Of a DNA stretch of 64,000 nucleotides, positions 35,907 to 44,380 are shown one piece after another. The DNA comes from Pseudanabaena sp. (GTDB lineage Bacteria > Cyanobacteriota > Cyanobacteriia > Pseudanabaenales > Pseudanabaenaceae). The stretch is taken from NCBI GenBank assembly GCA_003249035.1, contig QBMK01000006.1, positions 62,001 through 126,000 of the forward strand. The letters are read 5' to 3'. How positions within the stretch are numbered: the first letter of the stretch is position 1; each line of letters begins with the position of its first letter. The position numbers and the translations under genes are program-made. The notes under the pieces were generated by a model that was not told the DNA's origin, did no database searches, and saw nothing but the letters and a program-made list of their open reading frames with translations.

Positions 35907-36716
35907 ATGATTATTTGTCCTAGTTGTGCTCATGCCAACCCTGACGGAGCCGTAAACTGCGAATCATGTTTTACGCCATTACCGATTGTCAAAAATATTC
36001 AATGTCCTAGTTGTGGTGCACATTTATTATCAGATGCTAAGTTCTGCGGACATTGTGGGTTCAATCTGAGTGCAGCAAATACTCTCAATCCGCTGCCAGA
36101 AATTAATGTTGAAAGTGCGATCTCATCATCAATCGAGCCATCAACTGAAGTTTTACCCGTACTACCTATTTCCAGCACTATGTCAAATTCTTTACCTGAT
36201 GTGATAACCGAAGGTGATTCTGCAGCAAATATATTAGCTAATTCATCTGCCGAGGTTCCAACTATTCCCAAATTTACCGATATCGAAAATTCACTCGAAA
36301 CAGAGGAAAATAATCTACCCGTAACAATGCCTTCAAGTGCGCCGATTAGTGAGCCATTGGGTAGTGTAAAGACCCAGTTGCAGCAATTTGCCGCGTCTTT
36401 GCTGCATGTACAAACTAATCTCACTATCGAAATTCCTGCCCATTTACCAGTTGTACATATTGGCAAATCAAATACGGTAATTCCACCCGATATTGATGTG
36501 TCAGGTTTCTCAGATTCAGATATTGTTTCACGTATCCATGCGGATATTCGTGCTGAGGGGGGCTCTTTCTACCTTGAAGATACAGGAAGTTCTAACGGTA
36601 CCTATGTCAACAATCTACCTCTGCCTGCAGGAAATCGCCATAAACTTCGGGTTGGCGATCGCATTTCTCTCGGTAAAGGTGACAAAGTTAGCTTTGTATT
36701 TCAACTTACCTCTTAA
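35907..36716 (+). CDS. Double zinc-ribbon and FHA-domain protein
   Basis: A 269-residue protein. Two Cys4 zinc ribbons form the N-terminus (CPSCAHANPDGAVNCESC and CPSCGAHLLSDAKFCGHC). A disordered Ser/Pro/Glu linker of about 110 residues follows, then an FHA domain (about 170-269) with the phosphothreonine-binding signatures HIGKSN, SRIHADI and TGSSNGTYVN. It should bind a phosphothreonine partner made by a Ser/Thr kinase encoded elsewhere. Last gene of the cyclase-response regulator-VWA-FHA run. Confidence 0.92.
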   Translation: MIICPSCAHANPDGAVNCESCFTPLPIVKNIQCPSCGAHLLSDAKFCGHCGFNLSAANTLNPLPEINVESAISSSIEPSTEVLPVLPISSTMSNSLPDVITEGDSAANILANSSAEVPTIPKFTDIENSLETEENNLPVTMPSSAPISEPLGSVKTQLQQFAASLLHVQTNLTIEIPAHLPVVHIGKSNTVIPPDIDVSGFSDSDIVSRIHADIRAEGGSFYLEDTGSSNGTYVNNLPLPAGNRHKLRVGDRISLGKGDKVSFVFQLTS

Positions 36717-36744
36717 AAGAGAGGACGCTTTGCATGGTCTCTTG

Positions 36745-38040
36745 TTATCGGGATAGTTGCAGCACTAGACGGATTGTACCGGCGGTAGGATTAGGCGATC
36801 TCCATTCTAAAATACGTTTTTCTAACTCGGAAATCGTATTAGCATCTTTTAATATCGAACCTTTATTTTCAGCAGATATACTACTAATGCGATTGCCTGA
36901 GATCGCTAACTCGAAGGATATCGTCCCTGTCGTAGATGTAGTAATTTGCTTAGTTTGGATGTAGCGAACTAAATCCGCCGTTATATTACTTGGTAATTCT
37001 GACTGAACCTGTAAAACTTTGATATTAGTTATTGCGATATTATCATCAGACTCCCGGGTGGTAGGCAGAGGAGTAGACAACTTCGCAGATGGGGCTGAAG
37101 ATGATTGAGCAGATTCCCTTCCAAATGTTGATGATTGAGAAGAATTGACTTGGTCTGGAGGCTCCATGCGACTTGGTTTTGTCGCTGGACTTGATGGCTT
37201 TAGGCTATCTGCAATAGAAGGAAGATTTTCGGTCGCACGCTGGCGATTAATAGAATCATTACTACCAGATTCAGGGGAAATCGTCACTTTATCGGTTCGC
37301 CCCATATCTTTGCGATCGCGACTGATGTTAGAGGATGATTGAGATGAGCTAGAAGCCCCAGGAGGAACGGCTATATTGTTTTTTGATTCCGAAACAGAAG
37401 AATTCGCATTAGGATTAATTGGAGTTGTCGATTTTGGTGAAGCGCCAACCTTTGAATGAATTGCTGCCTTATCTTCAAAACTTGCGGGAGGTATAGGGAC
37501 TTTCTCAGGATCAGAAGCGGCGGGGGTAGAAGCAATTTGATAGCTAGGTTGCTCACCGAAGGGAGGCGAAATTAGACGGATTGTGCCAATGCTGACGCCG
37601 ACGATTGCGATCGCACCTGCAATAATTTTTAGCCAGTTAGGATTGAGGCGGCGCACTTCGAGAACTAAGTTTGGTAATATCACAAACTCATTGGTGCAAA
37701 GCTCTAAACTTTCGTAAAGGTCAAATAATTGCAAGGTCGAGAGCTTCAACTTTGGCAGTTGAGGGGCGACGATCTCATGATTGAGAGTATCAAATTCATC
37801 TTGTGCCAACCAACGATCGCAATAGTTAGTAACAACTTCGATCAAATTAGCAATTTGCTGCTGATTACCTTTAATAATTTTTTTGCCTCGATCTAATTGC
37901 AGACGAAAGCGCAAATTTTGAGCAACGATTTGTGATTGCCAATCCGATAGAGGCGATCGATCTGTCCAGACCTCTAGCAAGCAGGTCGGCAATTCGTAGC
38001 GGCGGCTCAAAGTGATTGATTCCGACTGTGAGTAACTCAT
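36745..38040 (-). CDS. DUF4335-domain membrane protein
   Basis: A 431-residue protein. Residues 1-130 match the cyanobacterial DUF4335 region (RRYELPTCLLEVW, SQIVAQNLRFRLQL). One membrane helix follows (about 137-157, WLKIIAGAIAIVGVSIG), then a Ser/Pro-rich linker of about 160 residues. The C-terminal 90 residues have a TonB-C-like layout: an ILEWRSPNPTAGTIRLVL strand pair at the end. The architecture suggests a cytoplasmic N-domain with a periplasm-spanning arm. Function unknown. Its 3' end is 28 bases from the FHA gene end. Confidence 0.75.
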   Translation of the reverse strand: MSYSQSESITLSRRYELPTCLLEVWTDRSPLSDWQSQIVAQNLRFRLQLDRGKKIIKGNQQQIANLIEVVTNYCDRWLAQDEFDTLNHEIVAPQLPKLKLSTLQLFDLYESLELCTNEFVILPNLVLEVRRLNPNWLKIIAGAIAIVGVSIGTIRLISPPFGEQPSYQIASTPAASDPEKVPIPPASFEDKAAIHSKVGASPKSTTPINPNANSSVSESKNNIAVPPGASSSSQSSSNISRDRKDMGRTDKVTISPESGSNDSINRQRATENLPSIADSLKPSSPATKPSRMEPPDQVNSSQSSTFGRESAQSSSAPSAKLSTPLPTTRESDDNIAITNIKVLQVQSELPSNITADLVRYIQTKQITTSTTGTISFELAISGNRISSISAENKGSILKDANTISELEKRILEWRSPNPTAGTIRLVLQLSR

Positions 38041-38378
38041 GGGGCTTATGTTCGGTTTAGCGTGGCTATTGCCCTGAATTAATTAATACCAGTTCACAAA
38101 AGTGTGACGACACTTTTGTGAACTAAAAAACAAACCTAGTAAGGGTTTTAAAAACACAAAATGGCTACGCTATTTTGTGTTTTGGGACATGATATCTTGA
38201 TTATATAGCGTTTCCCAGCCTAGTGAAGTAAGGGGAGATGAAATAACTTCGTAACTGGATTACTTGAAAAGCGCTAAATAAATCAAGTTACTAAACTACT
38301 AAAACCAGTTTCCAAATTACGTTTTGAGTCAAGTTGCTAAATAGCTAGGCATAATAAGAAAAACTAAATCTTAATATC
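38041..38378. other. Divergent intergenic region with repeat copy 3
   Basis: About 340 bases between the DUF4335 gene and comF, including the 103-bp repeat at 38086-38188. The rest holds no gene that I can see. Confidence 0.5.
38086..38188 (-). repeat. 103-bp two-hairpin repeat, copy 3 (inverted)
   Basis: In reverse orientation relative to copies 1 and 2. Hairpin B stem is AGTTCACAAAAG with CTTTTGTGAACT, again changed on both arms. One end keeps ATACC; the other has decayed to GGGAC. Confidence 0.78.
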
Positions 38379-39104
38379 ATGCAATGGCTCAAATCTATTG
38401 GCAGTAGTTTGAAAATTGATCGCTTAGCAAGTGTACTTAATGATTCCCTATGGCAAGCAAATTGTCCCTTATGCAATCGTCCTACCGATCTAATCCTATG
38501 CAAAGACTGCGATCGCCAAATAGACGCTTATAAATCTCCAGATTTTCTACAAAAAGATTATCCAATTAAGCCAGAGATTCCGCTTTATAGTTGGGGTATT
38601 TACGATGGTGCTTTGAAACGGGCGATCGCAGCTTGCAAATATGACAATCATCCTGAAATTATGGAAACAATCGCCGCCAAAATAGCTGACACATGGAAGC
38701 GATCGGCAAATACTAATTATCCAAATTTTAAAAAAATTCCAGTAATTCCCATTCCCCTTCATGATAAAAAATTAAAATCGCGAGGATTTAACCAAGCGGA
38801 AGTACTTGCCCGTCGCTTTTGTGATTTGACCACAATGCCATGCAAACCCCAATTGTTGCAGAGGGTCAAGGATACTAAGGCGCAAATGCAGACTAAGAGT
38901 ATACAAGAGCGCGAAGAAAATTTATCTAGAGCATTCACTGTTCCATCAAGCCAAAAATCTCATCATCGAAATGTGATTTTGTTTGATGATATTTATACAA
39001 CTGGTGCAACTATCCGCGAAGCTATCTCCACTCTCGCCGCAAGTAACATCGGAGTGCTAGGAGTCATCGTCCTTGCCCGCCCCCAATTTAAAAGCAAAAG
39101 TTAA
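38379..39104 (+). CDS. comF: ComF-family phosphoribosyltransferase
   Basis: A 241-residue protein. The N-terminal Cys4 zinc finger (CPLCNRPTDLILCKDC, residues 27-42) is followed by a PRTase fold. RGFNQAEVLAR and the PRPP loop VILFDDIYTTGATI are diagnostic. ComF proteins support natural transformation, probably in single-strand DNA handling. Length is normal. Monocistronic, convergent with the DUF1825 gene 10 bases away. Confidence 0.93.
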   Translation: MQWLKSIGSSLKIDRLASVLNDSLWQANCPLCNRPTDLILCKDCDRQIDAYKSPDFLQKDYPIKPEIPLYSWGIYDGALKRAIAACKYDNHPEIMETIAAKIADTWKRSANTNYPNFKKIPVIPIPLHDKKLKSRGFNQAEVLARRFCDLTTMPCKPQLLQRVKDTKAQMQTKSIQEREENLSRAFTVPSSQKSHHRNVILFDDIYTTGATIREAISTLAASNIGVLGVIVLARPQFKSKS

Positions 39105-39114
39105 AAGCCAATGG

Positions 39115-39438
39115 CTAATTGTGAAGTTCCAATTCAGATTTCATTTTTTCGAGCGTCATATTCATCTGCGCGAACATTTGTTGTGGCGTGATCCCAAAAT
39201 TGCCTAACTGATTTTCTAATTGCTTGAGGGTCATCTGAGCCATAAAATCATCAGATAACTCAAATCGCTTCATAAAAATTTTATAACGATCCATCATCTC
39301 TTCCATTTTTTCAATAAAGAGAATTTTGCCTTCGCGATCAAACTTGCCATAACTGCCGCCAAGCTGTGTCAGGGATTGGTAATCTTGGAAAAGATTGCAG
39401 GCTTCATATTGAACGATTTCAGAATCAAAAAATGCCAT
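39115..39438 (-). CDS. DUF1825-family protein
   Basis: A 107-residue soluble, helical protein. I place the start at the ATG at 39438 (MAFFDSEIVQYEACNLFQDY), where family similarity begins, even though the frame is open to 39618. The IEKMEEMMDRYKIFMKRFEL and TPQQMFAQMNMTLEKMK segments match the cyanobacterial DUF1825 family, whose function is unknown. A palindrome at 39530 lies upstream. Confidence 0.92.
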   Translation of the reverse strand: MAFFDSEIVQYEACNLFQDYQSLTQLGGSYGKFDREGKILFIEKMEEMMDRYKIFMKRFELSDDFMAQMTLKQLENQLGNFGITPQQMFAQMNMTLEKMKSELELHN

Positions 39439-39529
39439 TTTATTGCTCTGGGTTTTACATAGGTATATTCTAATTTTACTAGCTAGCTCAACTTTACAGA
39501 AATTAACCGAAGTGAGGATATCACTATAA

Positions 39530-39582
39530 AAATCCAAAAAAACAGAAGCGATACAAAGCTCCGCTTCTGCTTTTTGGGATTT
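39530..39582. repeat. Palindrome upstream of the DUF1825 gene
   Basis: Arms of about 21 bases (AAATCCAAAAAAACAGAAGC and near-complement) around ATACAAAGCTC. Lies between two genes of the same strand and probably terminates the 39637-39900 gene. Confidence 0.7.
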
Positions 39583-39636
39583 AGCAAAACTAGAAATCAC
39601 TAGCTCAATTAGAAACATAGATTTAGCTCTATGTTT

Positions 39637-39900
39637 TTAAGTCATGATTGGTACAGCACGCTCGCGTTTTCGCGGTAAAAATCTAACTGAAACTCGTTTT
39701 AAGTCAAACTTATCTTCAAGCTCGTGAACATAGTCAACTGCCTCGCCATCATGTTCGCGACTGTCAAGGGTTTCCAGCAAGCTGAGAATGTCATTATCTA
39801 ATCCAGGTTGCCCGATGAATAAGTGCATTAAGGTTTCGCAATTATCATCATCAGGGTAGATCGGAATGTAGTAAATGTAAGGGGTATCCATAAGCTCCAT
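39637..39900 (-). CDS. Small conserved-looking hypothetical protein
   Basis: An 87-residue protein starting MELMDTPYIYYIP, acidic in the middle (DDDNCETLMHLF, REHDGEAVDYVHELEDKF) with a basic end (FLPRKRERAVP). Composition and regular alternation look like a folded soluble protein and not random frame. I do not recognise the family. It is transcribed on the same strand as the DUF1825 gene. Confidence 0.65.
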   Translation of the reverse strand: MELMDTPYIYYIPIYPDDDNCETLMHLFIGQPGLDNDILSLLETLDSREHDGEAVDYVHELEDKFDLKRVSVRFLPRKRERAVPIMT

Positions 39901-40222
39901 AGTACTGTGTAGATTTAGTAACGCTCTATTTGAGTAGACAAGTATAATTACAATCCTTAAAGCTGTTCTGTCAGCTAAGCTGGCAGAACAGCTTTAAGTT
40001 ATTGCTTTTAATTATGTTGAGGTCCTTCAGCGATAAGTGACAATCTAAACTTTTGTAAATCTTAGATCGAAGTTATGGCAGTTACGCAAACTGCAACAAA
40101 CATACAACATTGCATTAAAGCGTAAACTAGGAAACTACAATAGAAATACAAAAACACGCCAAATCAGCAAAGGCGATCGCCAACATGAGCGCCTTTGCTA
40201 TCAAAGTGCGATTAATTTAATC
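39901..40222. other. Intergenic region before the MoeB-type gene
   Basis: Contains the palindrome at 39956-39998. The remainder is AT-rich; no RNA gene or open frame was recognised. Confidence 0.45.
39956..39998. repeat. Palindrome with 20-base arms
   Basis: CTTAAAGCTGTTCTG with its complement, one G-U pair, small loop TAA. Located between divergent genes, so not a terminator of either. Confidence 0.7.
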
Positions 40223-41395
40223 ATGCTCAACCCAGATCCAAATTCGATTCAACTCACCCCAGATGACTACGAGCGCTACTCGCGTCACCTGATCTTGCCT
40301 GAGGTTGGCGTAGAAGGACAAAAGCGACTCAAGGCTGCCAGTGTACTGTGTATCGGTACGGGTGGCTTGGGTTCGCCATTATTGTTATATCTCGCCGCCG
40401 CAGGAGTAGGACGCATTGGCATCGTAGACTTCGATGTGGTAGACACATCAAATCTTCAGCGTCAAGTCATTCACAGTACTAGTTCCGTCGGTAAACCAAA
40501 GATTGAATCTGCAAAGGCAAGGATCTTAGAAATCAATCCCTATTGCCAGATTGACCTCTACAACACTCATTTATCTTCAACCAACGCGCTGGAGATCATG
40601 GCTCCCTACGACATCGTTGTCGATGGTACGGATAACTTCCCCACCCGCTACCTAGTCAATGATGCCTGTGTATTGCTAGATAAGCCCAATGTCTATGGCT
40701 CAATTTTCCGCTTTGAAGGACAGGCGACGGTCTTTAACTATGAAGGTGGACCCAACTATCGCGATCTTTACCCAGAGCCACCACCTCCAGGTTTAGTTCC
40801 TTCCTGTGCTGAAGGTGGCGTTTTAGGAATTCTTCCTGGGATCATTGGTGTGATCCAAGCCACCGAAACTGTCAAAATTATTCTTGGACAGGGAAATACT
40901 TTGAGCGGACGTTTGTTACTTTACGATGCCTTGAAAATGACCTTCCGCGAGCTAAAGCTTCGACCAAACCCAGTTCGTCCCGTAATCGAAGAATTGATTG
41001 ATTATCAGATGTTCTGCGGTATTCCCCAACAAAAAGCAAACGAAATGGAAGCACAACAGGCGATCGCCGAAATTACAGTTAAAGAACTCAAAGAAATCAT
41101 TGACTCTGGCTCTGAAGAATACTTGATCATTGATGTCCGTAACCCTAATGAGTGGGAAATTGGCAAAATTCCCAACACTGTTCTAGTACCTTTGCCAGAA
41201 ATTGAAAATGGTAATGGGGTAGAAAAAGTTAAGGCTATGTTAAATGGCCATAGGTTAATTGCTCATTGCAAGATGGGAGGACGCTCAATGAAGGCTTTAG
41301 GACTTTTGAAGCAAGCTGGTATTGATGGCATAAATGTACAAGGTGGCATTAATGCATGGAGCGATCAAATCGATCCTTCTATTCCAAAATACTAA
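40223..41395 (+). CDS. moeB: ThiF/MoeB adenylyltransferase with rhodanese domain
   Basis: A 390-residue MoeZ-type protein. The N-terminal adenylation domain (1-265) has GTGGLGSPLLLYLAAAGVG for ATP and NLQRQVIH. The C-terminal rhodanese domain (about 285-390) has the catalytic Cys in HCKMGGRS. It adenylates the C-terminal Gly-Gly of a MoaD/ThiS-like carrier and passes sulfur to it, for molybdopterin or thiamine synthesis. The CxxC zinc pairs of E. coli MoeB are absent, as in other cyanobacterial members that I recall. A molybdopterin enzyme is encoded at 10130. Confidence 0.93.
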   Translation: MLNPDPNSIQLTPDDYERYSRHLILPEVGVEGQKRLKAASVLCIGTGGLGSPLLLYLAAAGVGRIGIVDFDVVDTSNLQRQVIHSTSSVGKPKIESAKARILEINPYCQIDLYNTHLSSTNALEIMAPYDIVVDGTDNFPTRYLVNDACVLLDKPNVYGSIFRFEGQATVFNYEGGPNYRDLYPEPPPPGLVPSCAEGGVLGILPGIIGVIQATETVKIILGQGNTLSGRLLLYDALKMTFRELKLRPNPVRPVIEELIDYQMFCGIPQQKANEMEAQQAIAEITVKELKEIIDSGSEEYLIIDVRNPNEWEIGKIPNTVLVPLPEIENGNGVEKVKAMLNGHRLIAHCKMGGRSMKALGLLKQAGIDGINVQGGINAWSDQIDPSIPKY

Positions 41396-41405
41396 GCGTG
41401 TTTTT

Positions 41406-41446
41406 CAGAATTTGCACCGTCAGCGCAGCTGACGGTGCAAATTCTG
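41406..41446. repeat. Perfect palindrome after the moeB-type gene
   Basis: Perfect 19-base arms (CAGAATTTGCACCGTCAGC and complement) around GCA, starting 11 bases past the stop. Likely terminator or mRNA end stabiliser. Confidence 0.7.
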
Positions 41447-41481
41447 AATATGTTTTTTTACTTATGCTTAGCGACATAGAG

Positions 41482-41521
41482 CCACAAAAAAGGGGAGACT
41501 TGATCTCCCCCTTTTTTGTGG
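41482..41521. terminator. Bidirectional A/T-flanked terminator
   Basis: CCACAAAAAAGGGGAGA pairs with TCTCCCCCTTTTTTGTGG. The A-run and T-run make it a terminator in both directions, for the moeB-type gene and for the convergent 44-residue gene at 41583. Confidence 0.8.
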
Positions 41522-41582
41522 GTTACCGTGAAACAAAACGAAAAAACGAAATGTTTAACAACTAAGTTAAGGGCGTAAAAGA

Positions 41583-41717
41583 TTAAACGTAAGCAGTCTG
41601 CAATCCCCACCATAGCAAAAATCCGATCGCACTCAAAACCACAACGCTAGAAAGCACTATTGACAAAGGGCTGTCAGCATTCTCAAACTTCATGATGCCG
41701 CGATTAAAATCTGTCAT
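41583..41717 (-). CDS. 44-residue single-helix membrane protein
   Basis: An ATG-to-TAA frame of 44 codons reading MTDFNRGIMKFENADSPLSI, then a transmembrane helix rich in Val, Ser and Leu ending FLLWWGLQTAYV. The polar, slightly charged N-terminus, a single helix and a Trp pair at the interface are typical of small thylakoid-complex subunits and regulators. I recall no exact name. It ends towards the terminator at 41482. I judge it a real gene by its protein-like pattern; it is too short for usual length cut-offs. Confidence 0.65.
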   Translation of the reverse strand: MTDFNRGIMKFENADSPLSIVLSSVVVLSAIGFLLWWGLQTAYV

Positions 41718-41850
41718 ACGAGCAAAACCTAACTACTAAATGATCTAGAGTTCCTAAGCAAAACAATCTCATCGTAGCTCAATTTTTATAGCGATCGTAC
41801 AAAGGTAATCAAATCTCTGGGAATAAGCACGATAGGATAGCAAATCACCT

Positions 41851-42258
41851 ATGACTGAATGGCTTCGTATTTTTTGGCTACCATCTAAACCAGTAAAGAA
41901 GTTAAAGGAATTACCCCAAGATGCAGGCGTATATTATATTACAGCGCTATGGATTGTGCTATATGTCGGCAAAGCGAAAAATTTGCGCAGTCGCTGGAAA
42001 ACTGCCCATCATCGTTATCAACAATTTAAGCTTCTACATCCGTTTGGAAGGTTACATTATAAAGTTTTGACAACTAATCAGATCCATTCCTATGAAAAAA
42101 AAGAGATTGCGCGATTCCGTCCTGCATGGAATGGCACTGCTAGAGTCACCTTTTGGAATCTACTATGTTTGTTTGTGGCAGTGTGGAGCCGAGTAATCAT
42201 TTATGTTTTGTTATTACTGCTAGCGATCGCTACTCTTATTTATTTGCTGGCGCAGTGA
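41851..42258 (+). CDS. GIY-YIG nuclease domain with C-terminal membrane helix
   Basis: A 135-residue protein. Residues 15-92 form a GIY-YIG fold: AGVYYITAL for the GIY strand, LYVGKAKNLRSRW for the YIG strand with the catalytic Arg, and a Glu in HSYEKKEIARFRPAWN. Residues 98-133 are strongly hydrophobic and should cross or sit in the membrane. GIY-YIG domains cut DNA or RNA. A membrane-anchored form is unusual, and its substrate is unknown. Start ATG 41851. Confidence 0.82.
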   Translation: MTEWLRIFWLPSKPVKKLKELPQDAGVYYITALWIVLYVGKAKNLRSRWKTAHHRYQQFKLLHPFGRLHYKVLTTNQIHSYEKKEIARFRPAWNGTARVTFWNLLCLFVAVWSRVIIYVLLLLLAIATLIYLLAQ

Positions 42259-42334
42259 AAAATAAAGGCTGTTTAAAAAGAGTTTTAATGCGAAGCTTTT
42301 ACTTTTTGGGTTTTATACTAAAAATAGCCATAAT

Positions 42335-43066
42335 ATGGAGTTTATCTTGCTAACTCCGAGATCTCTAAACAGTCGATTTCGCGCTATTTGGACAAGTATT
42401 TTGCTAAGTACGCCGCCAAATTTTGCCGATCGCCTAGAAGAATTGACTAGCTTTGTGACTATTGACGCGCTAAATAATCTAGAGCTAATAACTGAAATAG
42501 ATATAACTGTAGTAGCGATCTCCATTGGTGCATATTGGCATCAAGACCTACAGGAACTGCGAACTCGACTACTAGGATTACAATCCCGCAGCAATGCCGA
42601 TATTCAGGAATTGGTGTTAGCCTATGCGATCGCTTTAGGATGTCGGGATGAGTTGAAACCACAATCGTTTATTAATCAGATTTATTGTGATTTCAACAAA
42701 AGAAGACTGCTGAGCCATGACCTCAAATCTCAACAACAATGCTTAGAGCAATTACAGCTAGCACAAGAATTTGTTGATCGAGGCGCAAGTGCGATCTCAG
42801 CCCATAGAGCAAATGGACTATTCGATGCGATCGCTAGTAGTTTGTATTATTTCCTTAGTACGCCCCACAGTTGGCAAATAATCACAGAACGAGCTCAGAG
42901 ACATCCAAACTCAAATAACCTCCAAATCACGATCCAATCAGGGGCGATCGCCTCGGCGTATCTGGGTGAAATCGGAAATATCACCAATCTAAATCGAGAT
43001 ATATTGACTAAAGGAGCAATAATAGGAGACCGGCTATGGACAGAATGGGCTGGAGTTTATGATTAA
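42335..43066 (+). CDS. Hypothetical protein, weakly ADP-ribosylglycohydrolase-like
   Basis: A 243-residue soluble, mostly helical protein starting at ATG 42335. The last 50 residues (QSGAIASAYLGEIGNIT) recall the closing part of cyanobacterial ADP-ribosylglycohydrolase-like proteins. The Asp-rich metal motifs of active enzymes are not evident, so this is a weak resemblance. It follows the GIY-YIG gene after 76 bases that contain a degraded palindrome of the CATAAAACCC family. Confidence 0.55.
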   Translation: MEFILLTPRSLNSRFRAIWTSILLSTPPNFADRLEELTSFVTIDALNNLELITEIDITVVAISIGAYWHQDLQELRTRLLGLQSRSNADIQELVLAYAIALGCRDELKPQSFINQIYCDFNKRRLLSHDLKSQQQCLEQLQLAQEFVDRGASAISAHRANGLFDAIASSLYYFLSTPHSWQIITERAQRHPNSNNLQITIQSGAIASAYLGEIGNITNLNRDILTKGAIIGDRLWTEWAGVYD

Positions 43067-43166
43067 GATAAGTATGGAATAGAAAAGGACTTCACGCTCC
43101 ACTGAAACACATGCGTCATAACTTTTTGATGTTAAATTAGATAACTAAGTCAAGAGAAATTGAGAT

Positions 43167-43352
43167 ATGCCACAGCTAATTGGAATTTTGGTATTGATCG
43201 CCTACATATTTGGCGCTGTAAAATTTTTGTTAGGTTTTCGTCGTACTGACTTTGAAGGTAATCAGCTCGGACTAGCATTGCTATGGCCAGTCTTATTCGC
43301 CATGAATGGCAACTACCGCAAAAATTTCTTTAAAGCACTTAAAGGCTCCTAA
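43167..43352 (+). CDS. Small conserved membrane protein
   Basis: A 61-residue protein: one hydrophobic helix at residues 3-24 (IGILVLIAYIFGAVKFLLGF), then FRRTDFEGNQLGLALLWPVLFAMNG, a second apolar stretch, and a basic C-terminus. The pattern fits a cyanobacterial thylakoid or plasma-membrane small protein of unknown function. Its TAA overlaps the ATG of the ABC permease gene as TAATG, so translation is coupled. Confidence 0.78.
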   Translation: MPQLIGILVLIAYIFGAVKFLLGFRRTDFEGNQLGLALLWPVLFAMNGNYRKNFFKALKGS

Positions 43353-44380
43353 TGACTTGGTGGAAACGACTCAAAGCCAATCCTCTTGCTTGGATTGGTA
43401 TTGTGATTTTAACAACTTTCTATGGATTGGCTCTATTTGCTAATTTTGTAACCCCCTATGGTGTGAATGAATCAGTTAAAAATGGTGCGTTGCTTCCACC
43501 TACCCAAATTCATTGGCGCGATCCGCAAGGACAATATATTGGCGCTCATGTCTATCCGACCACTCAAGGTAAAGTCAATATGGAAACTGGCGATCGCGCC
43601 TTAGTCATTGACTATACTAAACCCTCGCAGATTCAACTATTTCATGGGGGGCATTTGTTTAGAACTACAAGCAGCGCCCAACTGAATCTATTAGGTACTG
43701 ACGAGCAAGGAAGAGATCAATTGACCAGATTACTCTATGGGGGCAGAATTAGCCTCTTAATTGGGTTTATCGGTACAATCATTTCATATACTGTGGGCTG
43801 CCTAGTCGGCGGTATTTCGGGCTATATTGGCGGCTGGCTTGACGTAGTTTTAATGCGCTTCGTAGAGGTTCTGATGTCAGTGCCCTCAATTTATTTGTTA
43901 GTAGCATTAACTGCAATTTTGCCACCTGAAATCAGCAATACTGAGCGATTCGCACTAATCATTGCGATCATTTCTTTTGTGTCATGGGCAGGATTAGCAA
44001 GAATTATTCGAGGACAAGTACTGTCTATCAAAGAGCAAACCTTTATCCTTGCAGCTCGTGCATCAGGATCAAGCCCATTGCGGATCATAGTCAAACACGT
44101 CTTACCTCAAACTCTCACATTCATTATCATTTCAGCAACCCTCGATATCCCCCGATTTATTGTTGTAGAAGCAGTTTTGAGTCTGGTGGGACTAGGTATC
44201 CAACCTCCTGATCCCTCATGGGGTAATATGCTTTCTGTGTCTACAAATGCCTCGATTGTCATTCTACAACCTTGGCTAGTATGGGTTCCTGCTTTAGCGA
44301 TTGTGTTGACGGTGCTATCATTTAATCTTTTAGGTGATAGTTTGCGCGATGCTCTTGACCCAAAAAACATTAGGCAATAA
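43352..44380 (+). CDS. Peptide/nickel-type ABC transporter permease (DppC/OppC)
   Basis: A 342-residue inner-membrane permease with six helices. An N-terminal helix (about 15-35) is followed by a periplasmic region of about 70 residues, then the core with LNLLGTDEQGRDQLTRLLYGGRISL and the ATPase-coupling EAA loop ILAARASGSSPLRIIVKHVLPQ. The closing PSWGNMLS and LTVLSFNLLGDSLRDALDP are typical of DppC. It would work with a DppB permease, ATPases and a binding protein that are not in this window. Confidence 0.93.
   Translation: MTWWKRLKANPLAWIGIVILTTFYGLALFANFVTPYGVNESVKNGALLPPTQIHWRDPQGQYIGAHVYPTTQGKVNMETGDRALVIDYTKPSQIQLFHGGHLFRTTSSAQLNLLGTDEQGRDQLTRLLYGGRISLLIGFIGTIISYTVGCLVGGISGYIGGWLDVVLMRFVEVLMSVPSIYLLVALTAILPPEISNTERFALIIAIISFVSWAGLARIIRGQVLSIKEQTFILAARASGSSPLRIIVKHVLPQTLTFIIISATLDIPRFIVVEAVLSLVGLGIQPPDPSWGNMLSVSTNASIVILQPWLVWVPALAIVLTVLSFNLLGDSLRDALDPKNIRQ

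Noticed and set aside
39438-39618. 60-codon N-terminal extension of the DUF1825 protein
   Set aside because: Family similarity starts exactly at MAFFDSEIV, and the extension runs through a palindrome.
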